In this document: piece after piece, positions 15,835 through 24,987 of the stretch
Layout of the letters: every line of letters begins with the position of its first letter
Numbering within the stretch: the first letter of the stretch is position 1
Source: Maribacter cobaltidurans
Lineage (GTDB): Bacteria; Bacteroidota; Bacteroidia; Flavobacteriales; Flavobacteriaceae
Direction: 5' to 3'
Assembly (NCBI RefSeq): GCF_002269385.1
Contig: NZ_CP022957.1
Span: 2,103,001 to 2,167,000 of the forward strand
DNA: 64,000 bases
Notes under the pieces: generated by a model
Told to the model about the DNA's origin: nothing
The model's input: only the letters and a program-made list of their open reading frames with translations
Databases searched by the model: none
Translations under genes and position numbers: made by a program

Positions 15835-16809
15835 TTATTTTGGAAATATTTCCAAGACTTTTGCTTGCTCTTCTACAGCCTTTTTAAATTCAGATTTTAA
15901 GTTGGTCACCAAATGGGATACGGATAAGGTATTATGGATAGTGGCAACACCTTGACCAGCGGACCAAATGGTTTTCCAGGCCTTGGCCTCGGTATTCAAT
16001 TCCTTTCCAAAATCAATTTTAGTGTCTTTTTTCAAATCCTCTTCCGTGATACCTGCGGCCTTTAGACTGGCACCCAAAAAATTAGCGTGTACCCCTGAAA
16101 TGGATGCCGTATAGACCACGTCACTCGCACCTGCATCAATGATCATTTTTCGATATTCTGGTGTTGCCTTACTTTCCTCGGTATTGATAAATCGGGTTCC
16201 CATATAGGCCATATCCGCACCCATTTGGAGTGCCGAAGCAATGTCCCTACCGGTACTTATACAACCAGATAGAATAATAGTTTTAGAATAGAATTGTTTA
16301 ATTTCAGATACAAGGGTCATTGGATTAATGGTGCCTGCGTGTCCCCCAGCACCCGAGGCAACCAAAATGAGACCGTCCACACCGGCTTCCGAGGCTTTTT
16401 CTGCATGTCTTTTTTTGATGATATCATGGAATACGAGGCCACCGTAACTATGAATGGCGTCAACAACTTGGGAAACTGCGCCTAAAGAGGTAATCACCAA
16501 GGGTACTTTGTGTTTAATGCAAAGCTTTAGGTCTGCTTCCAATCGTGGGTTTGTCTGGTGTACGATAAGGTTTACCCCAAAAGGCGCCGGTTTTTTTCCG
16601 GTTTCTTTTTCAAATTGTGACAAGGCGGTTTTAATTTCTATCAACCATTCCTCAAAGCCTTCGCTAGTCCGTTGGTTTAATGCCGGAAATGTACCTACGA
16701 TACCATTTTTGCAACATTCAATAACCAGTTTTGGCCCTGAAATAAGAAACATAGGGGCGGCAATTACGGGGAGGGAAAGGTCTTTGAAAAATGAACTGTT
16801 TGTGGTCAT
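15835..16809 (-). CDS. Nitronate monooxygenase (NMO) family FMN protein
   Basis: 324 residues with a TIM-barrel flavoprotein sequence: LPVIAAPMFLISGPKLVIEC at the N-terminus, ILVASGAGGHAGTINPMTLV (a phosphate/FMN loop with the family His) and GADMAYMGTRFINTEES. These enzymes oxidise nitronates such as propionate 3-nitronate with O2; some relatives are enoyl reductases, so the exact reaction is not fixed. Full length. Probably co-transcribed with the YheT hydrolase just downstream. Confidence 0.9.
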   Translation of the reverse strand: MTTNSSFFKDLSLPVIAAPMFLISGPKLVIECCKNGIVGTFPALNQRTSEGFEEWLIEIKTALSQFEKETGKKPAPFGVNLIVHQTNPRLEADLKLCIKHKVPLVITSLGAVSQVVDAIHSYGGLVFHDIIKKRHAEKASEAGVDGLILVASGAGGHAGTINPMTLVSEIKQFYSKTIILSGCISTGRDIASALQMGADMAYMGTRFINTEESKATPEYRKMIIDAGASDVVYTASISGVHANFLGASLKAAGITEEDLKKDTKIDFGKELNTEAKAWKTIWSAGQGVATIHNTLSVSHLVTNLKSEFKKAVEEQAKVLEIFPK

Positions 16810-16901
16810 GGGTTATGGTCTTGAATTGAAAAATTAAGCAAAAAGTGCAATCATTCCTAAATGATTAACCAAAACTATGGTATTTTTATGGAGTATTATG
16901 C

Positions 16902-17399
16902 ATGCATAGCAAAAAACAAAATAGAATGTACTTAAAAGAATTTGAAATAAGGTGGAGCGATGTGGATGCCAACAGGCATTTGGCAAATTCGGCCTACCTT
17001 AATTATATGAGCCATACCCGAATGTCTTATTTAATGGAGATAGGTTTTGACCAGAGAACATTGGCGGCCAACGAGATAGGTCCGGTCGTATTTTACGAGC
17101 ATATGTATTATTTCAAAGAGGCTTTCCCGGGAAAGCCCATCAAAGTATCCATGGAAATAATGGGAATGAGCGAGGATGCAAAGTTTTTTGAATTTCATCA
17201 TAATTTCTACAACCATAAGGGGGAAAATTTCGCCCATTGCGAAATGATGGGTGCCTGGATAAACTTGAAGACGAGAAAACTTACCGGGCTCACGAACGAC
17301 TTTTTAGCTACCTTCAGTGGGGTGGAAAAAGGAGAGGGATTTAGAATTTTGACAAAAGAGGATACCCGCAAATTTTCAAAAACACCAAATAACCTTTAG
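16902..17399 (+). CDS. 4HBT-fold acyl-CoA thioesterase
   Basis: 165 residues. FEIRWSDVDANRHLANSAYL is the hotdog-fold thioesterase signature with the Asp/Asn/His cluster of the 4HBT family, followed by FYEHMYYFKEAFPGKPIKVS. The best start is the ATG at 16902, which has GGAG 8 bp upstream; the Met at 16926 is the usual start in relatives and is the alternative. The enzyme releases CoA or ACP from acyl groups in the cytosol; chain specificity is unknown. Divergent from the nitronate monooxygenase. Confidence 0.85.
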   Translation: MHSKKQNRMYLKEFEIRWSDVDANRHLANSAYLNYMSHTRMSYLMEIGFDQRTLAANEIGPVVFYEHMYYFKEAFPGKPIKVSMEIMGMSEDAKFFEFHHNFYNHKGENFAHCEMMGAWINLKTRKLTGLTNDFLATFSGVEKGEGFRILTKEDTRKFSKTPNNL

Positions 17400-17482
17400 C
17401 TTTAACATCCAGTTAAATGGCTGTATTTGTCCCTCGGAATAACGGCTTGTTTCTGTAAGATTTATTTTACTAAATTTATTGG

Positions 17483-18100
17483 ATGTTTGAACAGATGAAC
17501 AATTGTACCGAGGAGGTTTACACCCAGTTAAGAAAACTGATCGTAACCAAAAAATTAATTCCCGGGGAGGCCATTGGACAAAGGGAACTTTCCCAAATAT
17601 TAAATACCAATGACGACTGCTTAAAATTGGTCATTAAAAGGCTCTGCAAGGAAACTTTGGTAATTATGGGCTCTAATAAAGAGGTCATGGTTAGGGAAGT
17701 GGAGACCAAAGAAATCATTGATGTACTGGATTGTAGAATTGCCTTGGAAACCAAAGCAGTAAAGCTTTTTACGTTGAATGCCTCCCAAGCAAGGATTGAT
17801 GATTTACGGAATTTAATGGTACCTTTTGAAAACGGACCTCAAAATGCCCATGTTTTTCAAAAAATAGATAGACTTTTTCATGAACTCATCGTTAAAAACT
17901 GTGGAAATAAAAGATTGATAGATTTGTTTATGAAGGCCAATTTTTGGTCTGCCTTGGAACTTTTGGGTACTACTCGTTCCCTGAAGGAAATATTACAGGA
18001 ACATTTGGATATCATTTCTGCCATTCACAACAGGGATGTGGATAAGGCCGTACTTCTTATGGGAAGGCATTTGGAGAATTGTAAGACCTCTGTTCTTTAA
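17483..18100 (+). CDS. GntR/FadR-type transcriptional regulator (FCD domain)
   Basis: 205 residues. The N-terminal winged helix (about 1-68) has LRKLIVTKKLIPGEAIGQRE and a recognition helix region around ILNTNDDCLKLVIKRL. Residues 75-200 are an FCD ligand domain with metal/ligand-like residues (FHELIVKNCGNKRL and HLDIISAIHNRD). This subfamily responds to small organic acids. The recognition helix is less typical than average (NDDCLKLVIKRLC), so specificity may be unusual. 83 bp after the thioesterase gene. Confidence 0.88.
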   Translation: MFEQMNNCTEEVYTQLRKLIVTKKLIPGEAIGQRELSQILNTNDDCLKLVIKRLCKETLVIMGSNKEVMVREVETKEIIDVLDCRIALETKAVKLFTLNASQARIDDLRNLMVPFENGPQNAHVFQKIDRLFHELIVKNCGNKRLIDLFMKANFWSALELLGTTRSLKEILQEHLDIISAIHNRDVDKAVLLMGRHLENCKTSVL

Positions 18101-18112
18101 AAGGAGTTGCAA

Positions 18113-19018
18113 TTATTCTATCTTAATTTTTGGAACTTTCGGTTTTCTACTCGCTAAGTACACTCCTGCCAAAACCAAAAGGGCAGCAAGTATTTTAATT
18201 AAACTTAGATTGTCGTTTCCCGTTCCCAAGGCAAAAAGAATTCCAATAAGGGGTTGTAGATAGGTAAAGGCACTTACCGTTGATGCCTTTAACTGGGTTA
18301 AGGCGAAAACATTGAACAAATAGGTGAGGAAGGTGGTTCCCACAATAACAAAAGCTATTGCGGCGTATACTTGTAAAGGTATTGAAGACCATTCTATGGC
18401 AGAGACCTCGTTAAAGGTGATAGGGAAATTGATAACTACTCCAATCGTAAAAAGCCACTTCATTAAAGTGAATGGGTGATATTTTTCAATTAGTTTTTTT
18501 ACCAGGATAAGGTATGTCCCGTAGGCTGTGGCATTTACGATCAATAGAATATTTCCCATAGGGATATTTGGGGCATCCTGTCGTATTTCCGCACCCATAA
18601 GGATCAACAATAGTGCACCAACAAAACCCATGAGGATGCCACTGGCTTTTTGCCACGAAATTTTCTCCTTTATCCAAAGGGCGGAAAGAATCACAACAAT
18701 GATTGGGGTAACGGTTACCAAAACGGAACTATTAATGGGCGTGGACAACTGAAGACCTTTAAAAAAGGCCAGCATATTAATGACCATTCCAAAAATGGAA
18801 CAGAACAAGAGACGACCCCAATCCCTTTTTTCTATTTTTTGTTTTGGCCCTAGCAGGGAGAAAATCCAGAATAGAAGTGCAGCTCCTGTTACCCTTAGCA
18901 TAATAAAACCAAAGGGTTGCACATAATTGGGCATGACTCCTTTTGCAATAGTATGGTTAAGTGCGTAAATGGTTGTGGCCCCCAAGGCGGCCAATATGGC
19001 AAGGGTTCTTCGGCTCAC
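18113..19018 (-). CDS. EamA/DMT-family transporter
   Basis: 301 residues with ten membrane helices as two EamA repeats: residues about 5-140 (GATTIYALNHTIAKGVMPNY in the first helix, LLFCSIFGMVINMLAFFKGL) and about 150-290 (FTYLQPLIGILFALGTGNDN near the end). A small-metabolite exporter or permease; substrate unknown. Start is GTG, because the 4-bp overlap GTGA with the upstream ArsC-like stop is the only well-placed start and gives the normal DMT N-terminus (MSRRTLAILAALGATT). Confidence 0.92.
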   Translation of the reverse strand: MSRRTLAILAALGATTIYALNHTIAKGVMPNYVQPFGFIMLRVTGAALLFWIFSLLGPKQKIEKRDWGRLLFCSIFGMVINMLAFFKGLQLSTPINSSVLVTVTPIIVVILSALWIKEKISWQKASGILMGFVGALLLILMGAEIRQDAPNIPMGNILLIVNATAYGTYLILVKKLIEKYHPFTLMKWLFTIGVVINFPITFNEVSAIEWSSIPLQVYAAIAFVIVGTTFLTYLFNVFALTQLKASTVSAFTYLQPLIGILFALGTGNDNLSLIKILAALLVLAGVYLASRKPKVPKIKIE

Positions 19019-19371
19019 GAATGAATGGCTTCTTTGGCCGCCTCAACGGTAGTTTTGCTGTTCCCAATAAAAATTTTATCGTTAAAAAGAATTACGGGTC
19101 TTTTTAGAAAGGTGTAATGGTCCAAAATCAGGTTTTTGTAATCCTGTTCCCCTAGTTCTTGTTTGTTGAGTCCTCTTTGTCTGAATAACATTGCCCTTCT
19201 GCTAAAGAGTGATTCATAACTTTGGGCCAGATTGTACATTTCCTCTAGTTGGGACTCTGTTATGGGTTGGGTTTTTATATCCTGCAGTTCAAATTCGTCC
19301 AAAGGTTCCAGCTGCTTAAGGATTTTTTGACAGGTATTACATGTGCTTAGATGGTATATTTTTTTACCCAT
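19015..19371 (-). CDS. ArsC/Spx-family protein
   Basis: 118 residues, thioredoxin fold of the ArsC/Spx/YffB type. CxxC is at 11-14 (STCNTCQKIL), and KRPVILFNDKIFIGNSKTT near the C-terminus is the conserved RP-P region. Whether it is an arsenate reductase or a redox protein cannot be decided; the two Cys resemble the Spx/YffB group. It overlaps the DMT transporter by 4 bp, so they are likely co-expressed; export of a product such as arsenite is conceivable but unproven. Confidence 0.85.
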   Translation of the reverse strand: MGKKIYHLSTCNTCQKILKQLEPLDEFELQDIKTQPITESQLEEMYNLAQSYESLFSRRAMLFRQRGLNKQELGEQDYKNLILDHYTFLKRPVILFNDKIFIGNSKTTVEAAKEAIHS

Positions 19372-19444
19372 AGTTTTGTGTATTGATACACAAAGAAACC
19401 CAAATCTATTGAAAAGTACTATTTTTAGGATTCAATTAAATGGT

Positions 19445-19930
19445 ATGAGTTTAGAAAGTCAGTTAGCATTAACAGTACAGAGTAGAAAAATTCTGCATAA
19501 GATTTTGACCACTACTTCCAAAGAGGATTTATTGAAAATCCCGGAAGGTTTCAGGAACAATATATGGTGGAATATAGCCCATGTTGTGGCTACCCAGCAA
19601 ATTTTGGTCTATAAATTCAGTGGACTACAAATGAGAATTCCAGAAGAAATCGTGGATAAGTTTATGAAAGGGACCGTACCGGATGGAACAGCCACGGATG
19701 ATGAAATTAAAATTATTGCCGATTTTCTTATCTCCACCGTGGAATGGACCAAACAGGATATAGATTCGGGGCTGTTTAAGGATTACAAACCCTATACGAC
19801 CAGTGCCGGATTTGAGTTGAAAACCCTTGAGGATGCCATGAGCTTTAATCTCTTTCATGAAGGTCTTCATACGGCAACCATATCGACCCAACTTAAATTT
19901 TTAGCAAAGGGCGCTCAGAAAAATGCTTGA
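19445..19930 (+). CDS. DinB family protein
   Basis: 161 residues from the ATG at 19445; an upstream in-frame ATG at 19343 would add 34 residues of no family similarity and would overlap the divergent ArsC-like gene. The four-helix DinB/YfiT fold is suggested by NNIWWNIAHVVATQQILVYK, with the first metal His (His44), and FNLFHEGLHTATISTQLKFL with the later His pair. Function is unknown; members bind a divalent metal and some act as thiol transferases. Its 3' end overlaps the neighbouring minus-strand gene by 16 bp. Confidence 0.85.
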   Translation: MSLESQLALTVQSRKILHKILTTTSKEDLLKIPEGFRNNIWWNIAHVVATQQILVYKFSGLQMRIPEEIVDKFMKGTVPDGTATDDEIKIIADFLISTVEWTKQDIDSGLFKDYKPYTTSAGFELKTLEDAMSFNLFHEGLHTATISTQLKFLAKGAQKNA

Positions 19931-20655
19931 GGAAGGTATTTCTTTATTTCTTGGTAGGGTAGAACGAGCACTATAGGTCCATCGGCATAAGAAGCAACTT
20001 CGTACTGTTCATAAAATAATTGTAGGCCTTCTTGGGTGAATCCTATGTTCTCCGGTAAGTAGAAAGTATCGTTCTCAAACATAAACCCTGTACTGTTTAT
20101 GGAGCTGGTCATCGGTATTTTTTCTTCTGCCCTAAATTTGGATTCTGCCAAGTTTTTAAATGCCTCTATATCCTTAAATAGTTCCTTATTACCTAATTCT
20201 TTTCCATTGGTTTTGTCGAAATTTAGATAACGGATACTACTATATCCATGGGCACCACCGGTAAATAAATAATAATCTAAACGGATGGTCAATATTTGCT
20301 TATTTTCAAAGGTTACGGTGCCCTTCACTGTAGCTTCCCATTTTGTGGACTCTTCTGGGAATTTACTCTTTAACTTATCATACTCTTTTTGAAAGGATAA
20401 AATAGCGCTATCAATGGTTGACACGTCAATTTCATCATCATATTTTAATATTGATATGATTTCCTCCCTAAGGGCCGTATTAACTACTTCATCTATACTT
20501 TTGTTACCAATGGCTTTGGGTATGTCAATCTCTATCAGGGCACAATTCTCACATGTCTTGTTGCCAAAGGTCATGGGTTCAAAAATTAGGGAGGTGTCTT
20601 CTTCGCACCCCATAAAAACAAGGAGGAAAAGAAGTAAAGTCAAAAAGTGTTTCAT
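19915..20655 (-). CDS. DUF3298/DUF4163 lipoprotein
   Basis: 246 residues. Lipobox VFMGC gives an acylated Cys17. The body has the DUF4163-like N-terminal region (NCALIEIDIPKAIGNKSIDE) and the DUF3298 heart LDYYLFTGGAHGYSSIRYLN, as in RsiV-like and PdaC-like proteins, which can bind lysozyme or envelope factors. The function of stand-alone bacterial copies is unknown. Outer or inner membrane placement cannot be read from the sequence. Its end overlaps the DinB gene convergently. Confidence 0.85.
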   Translation of the reverse strand: MKHFLTLLLFLLVFMGCEEDTSLIFEPMTFGNKTCENCALIEIDIPKAIGNKSIDEVVNTALREEIISILKYDDEIDVSTIDSAILSFQKEYDKLKSKFPEESTKWEATVKGTVTFENKQILTIRLDYYLFTGGAHGYSSIRYLNFDKTNGKELGNKELFKDIEAFKNLAESKFRAEEKIPMTSSINSTGFMFENDTFYLPENIGFTQEGLQLFYEQYEVASYADGPIVLVLPYQEIKKYLPQAFF

Positions 20656-20740
20656 TTTCGTTTTTCTAATACTAACAAATGTACTGCTTCATTGTAATCC
20701 GCAAAAGATAACGATACATTTGTGATTATAGTTGTATAAT

Positions 20741-21895
20741 ATGGCAGATAAAAAATTAAGATTTAACAGTAAGGTGATACATGGAGGGCAAGAGCCCGAT
20801 AAGGCCTATGGGGCGGTAATGCCACCTATTTATCAAACCTCTACCTATGCCCAAAGCTCTCCCGGAAGTCATAAAGGGTATGAATATTCTAGAAGTGCCA
20901 ACCCTACTAGAAGTGCTTTGGAAAAGGCTTTGGCAAGCATAGAAAATGGAAATCACGGTCTTGCATTTGCCAGTGGGTTGGCGGCAATAGACGCTGTCTT
21001 AAAATTGATGGTCCCGGGGGACGAGGTTATCTCAACTGCTGACCTTTATGGCGGAAGTTATCGCTTGTTCAAAAGAGTTTTTGAAAACTATGGTATCGTT
21101 TTTCACTTTGTGGATATGGCTGAAACTTCCGGTATTTTGAAGTGTCTGAACAAAAACACCAAGCTTATCTGGGTGGAGACCCCAACCAACCCAATGATGA
21201 ACATCATAGATATAAAGGCTATTTCCGAAGAGGCAAAAAGGGAAAATGTTTTATTGGCGGTGGATAATACATTTGCCACTCCATATTTGCAAACGCCCTT
21301 GGACCTTGGTGCCGATATTGTGATGCATTCTGCCACCAAGTATCTTGGCGGTCACAGCGATGTAGTTTTAGGAGCCTTGGTCGTAAACGACCAAGAATTG
21401 GCCAAAAAATTATATTTTATTCAAAATGCCAGCGGAGCGGTTGCAGGTCCCATGGACAGTTTTTTGGTACTAAGGGGCATTAAAACCTTACATGTGCGTA
21501 TGCAAAGGCATTGTGAAAATGGTGAGGCCATTGCCAAGTATTTGAATGATCATCCAAAAGTGGAGCAAGTATATTGGCCAGGATTTGAAAATCATCCCAA
21601 TCACCATATAGCTAAGGTGCAGATGAACGGTTTTGGCGGGATGATTTCCTTCATCCCTAAGGGAAGCAATTATACCGATGCCATCAAAATAGTGGAAAGC
21701 CTAAAAGTTTTCACTTTGGCAGAATCCTTAGGAGGGGTCGAAAGCCTTGCAGGTCATCCAGCAAGTATGACCCATGCCAGTATTCCAAAAGAGGAAAGGG
21801 AAAAGTCAGGAATCGTGGATGCACTGATACGATTAAGTGTTGGAATTGAGGATATTGAGGACTTGATTGAGGATTTATCGCAAGCCTTGGAATAA
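20741..21895 (+). CDS. Cystathionine gamma-synthase/lyase family PLP enzyme
   Basis: 384 residues from the ATG at 20741 (a TTG three codons upstream is less likely). Fold-type I Cys/Met-metabolism enzyme: GYEYSRSANPTRSALEKALA near the N-terminus, AVDNTFATPYLQTPLDLGAD, then SATKYLGGHSDVV containing the PLP Lys (about residue 207). It catalyses gamma-replacement or elimination on homoserine or cysteine derivatives in transsulfuration. Synthase and lyase cannot be told apart by sequence reading alone; metB/metC is not assigned. Cytosolic tetramer by family. Confidence 0.88.
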   Translation: MADKKLRFNSKVIHGGQEPDKAYGAVMPPIYQTSTYAQSSPGSHKGYEYSRSANPTRSALEKALASIENGNHGLAFASGLAAIDAVLKLMVPGDEVISTADLYGGSYRLFKRVFENYGIVFHFVDMAETSGILKCLNKNTKLIWVETPTNPMMNIIDIKAISEEAKRENVLLAVDNTFATPYLQTPLDLGADIVMHSATKYLGGHSDVVLGALVVNDQELAKKLYFIQNASGAVAGPMDSFLVLRGIKTLHVRMQRHCENGEAIAKYLNDHPKVEQVYWPGFENHPNHHIAKVQMNGFGGMISFIPKGSNYTDAIKIVESLKVFTLAESLGGVESLAGHPASMTHASIPKEEREKSGIVDALIRLSVGIEDIEDLIEDLSQALE

Positions 21896-22022
21896 TTAAG
21901 AATTTAATTTAGGCTTTGGAGCCAAAGTCTATGCATTATTCATCGGAATTTAAATTTTGCCGCAAAAAACATAATTTTTAATGTATTGTGAAAAATTTAA
22001 ACATGTTTTTATAATAATAGCA

Positions 22023-22030
22023 TAATTTTG
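22023..22030 (+). promoter_or_regulatory. TAATTTTG box upstream of gdhA
   Basis: Matches TAnnTTTG, the Bacteroidota -7 consensus, 38 bp before the gdhA ATG. No matching -33 element seen. The spacer 21896-22068 is otherwise AT-rich. Confidence 0.4.
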
Positions 22031-22068
22031 CCGATATATTTTGAATTCAATAATTTAAATCGATTTTG

Positions 22069-23421
22069 ATGAGCTCAATGAAAGCAAAAATAAAAGCATT
22101 TATGGATGAGGTGAAGTCCCGAAACGGTCATGAACCAGAATTCATCCAAGCCGTTCAGGAAGTTGCGGATACGGTTATTCCCTATATCGCCGAAAAAGAA
22201 ATATACAACGGCAAGAATATACTTTTGAGAATGGTGGAACCGGAAAGACTGGTTTCTTTTAGGGTTGCCTGGGTGGACGATGAAGGCGAGATTCACGTAA
22301 ACAGGGGGTACAGGATACAGATGAATTCGGCCATTGGCCCATACAAAGGAGGTTTGCGTTTTCACCCAACGGTAAATGCAAGTATTCTAAAATTTTTGGC
22401 ATTTGAGCAAGTCTTTAAAAATAGTTTGACTACCCTTCCAATGGGAGGTGGTAAAGGTGGTTCTGATTTTGACCCTAAGGGCAAGTCAGACGATGAGGTA
22501 ATGCGTTTCTGCCACGCCTTCATGTTGGAGCTTAACAGACATATTGGTCCAAATACGGATGTTCCCGCTGGTGATATTGGTGTTGGTGCACGGGAAATTG
22601 GGTACTTGTTCGGGATGTACAAGAAAATACGAAATGAGTTTACCGGGGTCTTGACCGGTAAAGGTCTTTCATGGGGCGGTTCCAAAATTCGTCCGGAAGC
22701 CACTGGATATGGTACCGTTTACTTCGCCGAGAACATGCTTAAAACCAGAAACGAGAATTTCGAAGGAAAAACGGTGGTTATTTCCGGATCCGGTAACGTG
22801 GCCCAATATGCAGCAGAAAAAGTAATTCAATTAGGAGGCAAAGTGGTTACACTTTCAGACTCCAGTGGATATATTTATGATGCCGATGGTATCGATACTA
22901 ATAAGTTGGAATACGTAATGGACCTCAAGAACAACAGACGGGGACGTATTTCGGAATATGTAAAAAAATATCCAAACGCTGAATATCATGATGGTAAAAC
23001 TCCTTGGGATGTGAAGTGCGAAATTGCATTACCTTGTGCCACTCAGAACGAATTAAACGAAGAGGATGCAAAACAGTTATTGGACAATGGGTGCATTTGT
23101 GTAGCGGAAGGTGCCAACATGCCCTGTACCGCGGATGCAGTTCATGCTTTCCACGATGCAAAAATTCTTTTTGCACCAGGTAAGGCTTCCAATGCGGGCG
23201 GTGTTGCCACCTCTGGATTGGAAATGTCCCAAAACTCCCTACGGATCAGTTGGACCCGTGAGGAAGTTGATGAACGCTTAAAAGGTATTATGTCTGATAT
23301 TCACGATTCCTGTATCGAATACGGAATGGAGGAAAATGGGTATTGCAACTACGTTAAGGGTGCCAATATCGCTGGTTTCGTAAAAGTTGCGGATGCCATG
23401 TTGGCCCAAGGCGTTATCTAA
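22069..23421 (+). CDS. gdhA: NADP-type glutamate dehydrogenase
   Basis: 450 residues. The glutamate-binding region has GPYKGGLRFHPTVNASILKF and the catalytic Lys in PMGGGKGGSDFDPKGKSDDE, and the coenzyme domain has VVISGSGNVAQYAAEKVIQL. It interconverts glutamate with 2-oxoglutarate and ammonium and joins carbon to nitrogen metabolism. Length and motifs match the hexameric ~450-residue class, which mostly uses NADP(H). ATG at 22069 is preferred to the TTG at 22066. A strong terminator follows. Confidence 0.95.
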   Translation: MSSMKAKIKAFMDEVKSRNGHEPEFIQAVQEVADTVIPYIAEKEIYNGKNILLRMVEPERLVSFRVAWVDDEGEIHVNRGYRIQMNSAIGPYKGGLRFHPTVNASILKFLAFEQVFKNSLTTLPMGGGKGGSDFDPKGKSDDEVMRFCHAFMLELNRHIGPNTDVPAGDIGVGAREIGYLFGMYKKIRNEFTGVLTGKGLSWGGSKIRPEATGYGTVYFAENMLKTRNENFEGKTVVISGSGNVAQYAAEKVIQLGGKVVTLSDSSGYIYDADGIDTNKLEYVMDLKNNRRGRISEYVKKYPNAEYHDGKTPWDVKCEIALPCATQNELNEEDAKQLLDNGCICVAEGANMPCTADAVHAFHDAKILFAPGKASNAGGVATSGLEMSQNSLRISWTREEVDERLKGIMSDIHDSCIEYGMEENGYCNYVKGANIAGFVKVADAMLAQGVI

Positions 23422-23440
23422 TACTACATATTTAAATTTT

Positions 23441-23474
23441 AAAGCCTATCCTTTTTCCGGATAGGCTTTTTTTA
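23441..23474 (+). terminator. Rho-independent terminator of gdhA
   Basis: AAAGCCTATCC (23441-23451) pairs perfectly with GGATAGGCTTT (23459-23469) around a 7-base loop, followed by a T-run. Confidence 0.88.
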
Positions 23475-23519
23475 TATTGCTTTAGTTCCAAAAGAGACTT
23501 CCTTAATCATATTTTACCC

Positions 23520-23527
23520 TATTTTTG
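23520..23527 (+). promoter_or_regulatory. TATTTTTG box upstream of the MBOAT gene
   Basis: Matches the Bacteroidota -7 consensus 17 bp before the TTG start. No matching -33 element seen. Confidence 0.4.
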
Positions 23528-23544
23528 AGCCCTAAAACTAGGGC

Positions 23545-24987
23545 TTGCTATTCAATTCTTTTGAGTTTTTGGTTTTTCTTATCGTTGTTTTCGGATTCTA
23601 TTGGTTCGTTTTCAACAAGAAAGTCAAGCACCAGAATATTTTGCTCCTTCTGGCATCCTATATTTTTTATGGATGGTGGGACTATAGGTTTTTGTCCCTT
23701 ATCTTCATATCTACCCTAGTCGACTATTTTGTTGGGTTACAACTGTACCGAACAACAAAAAATGCCCATAGAAAATTGCTGTTGGGAATCAGTATGGCCT
23801 TTAATATTGGGCTTTTGGCGTTCTTTAAGTATTTTAATTTTTTTGTGGATTCATGGATACATCTATTGAACAATATAGGTTACCATACGCAGAATACATG
23901 GACGCTGAATATAATACTTCCGGTAGGCATTTCTTTTTACACGTTCCAGACCATGTCTTACACTATTGATGTTTACCGCAATAAACTTAAACCTACAGGG
24001 GACTTTATTTCTTTCGCAGCATTTGTATCTTTTTTCCCCCAATTGGTAGCGGGTCCCATTGAACGTGCATCCAACCTATTGCCACAGATATTGGGCCAAA
24101 GAACCTTTTCCTATGAAAAGGGTATGCAGGGGCTGAGGTTGATCTTATGGGGATTGGTCAAAAAAGTGGTTATTGCAGATGTCTTGGCCCTAAAGGTAGA
24201 TGATATCTTTGGTAATTATCACGACTTTGGCGGCGGTGTTCTTTGGTTGGGGGCCCTATATTTTGCGATTCAGATCTACTGCGATTTTAGTGGGTATTCG
24301 GATATTGCCATTGGGGTATCCAAGTTATTTGGCATAGAGCTGATGTCCAACTTTAAATTTCCATATTTTTCAAGAAATGTAGCCGAGTTTTGGCGAAGAT
24401 GGCATATTTCACTCTCCACATGGTTTAGGGATTACCTTTATATTCCCCTTGGTGGATCCCGTGGAAGTACATGGAAATCGCTTAGAAATGTATTTGTCAT
24501 TTTCTTGGTGAGTGGGCTTTGGCATGGTGCCAATTGGACTTTTGTAGTTTGGGGCGGGGTACATGCCATGCTCTTTGTTCCAAGTTACATCAAGGGAAGC
24601 AATAGGAAATATGTTGATAATGTTGTTGCGGAAAGCTCTTGGTTCCCTTCATTAAGGGAGGCGGGTCAAATTTTGTTTACTTTTTTAATGGTGGTTTTGG
24701 CATGGGTTTTTTTTAGGAGTGAATCTTTAGCTTCGGCCCTGGAATATTTATCGTTCATGTTTACTAAATTCAATTTCCCCCCTATTTATAAAAATGGACT
24801 CTATAGTGTGGGCTCCTTGTTATTTTTGGATTGGATTTTTAGGAAGGATGAGCGACTCAATTTTACTTTTTTGGAAATAATTGACAAAAGGGTATTAGGT
24901 ATTGTGGAGGTAGTAGTGATTATCGCTGTGGTTTATCTGATTAGTTTGAATACGAGTTCCGGACAATTCATTTATTTTCAATTTTAG
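23545..24987 (+). CDS. MBOAT-family O-acyltransferase (AlgI-like)
   Basis: 480 residues, polytopic. The N-terminus MLFNSFEFLVFLIVVFGFYW and IFYGWWDYRFL are typical of AlgI-like MBOAT proteins. FWRRWHISLSTWFRDYLYIP and SGLWHGANWTFVVWGGVHAM contain the family His residues, including the catalytic LWHGA His (near 330). It likely moves an acyl group, usually acetate, across the inner membrane onto an extracellular polymer. Start is TTG: an in-frame TAG lies at 23539-23541 and no ATG is available in between. The stop abuts the next gene's ATG. Confidence 0.93.
   Translation: MLFNSFEFLVFLIVVFGFYWFVFNKKVKHQNILLLLASYIFYGWWDYRFLSLIFISTLVDYFVGLQLYRTTKNAHRKLLLGISMAFNIGLLAFFKYFNFFVDSWIHLLNNIGYHTQNTWTLNIILPVGISFYTFQTMSYTIDVYRNKLKPTGDFISFAAFVSFFPQLVAGPIERASNLLPQILGQRTFSYEKGMQGLRLILWGLVKKVVIADVLALKVDDIFGNYHDFGGGVLWLGALYFAIQIYCDFSGYSDIAIGVSKLFGIELMSNFKFPYFSRNVAEFWRRWHISLSTWFRDYLYIPLGGSRGSTWKSLRNVFVIFLVSGLWHGANWTFVVWGGVHAMLFVPSYIKGSNRKYVDNVVAESSWFPSLREAGQILFTFLMVVLAWVFFRSESLASALEYLSFMFTKFNFPPIYKNGLYSVGSLLFLDWIFRKDERLNFTFLEIIDKRVLGIVEVVVIIAVVYLISLNTSSGQFIYFQF

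Noticed and set aside
21896..22068. Possible SAM or other riboswitch near the PLP enzyme and gdhA
   Set aside because: No characteristic stem-loops or conserved cores; only a weak GGCTTTGG hairpin with a two-base loop.
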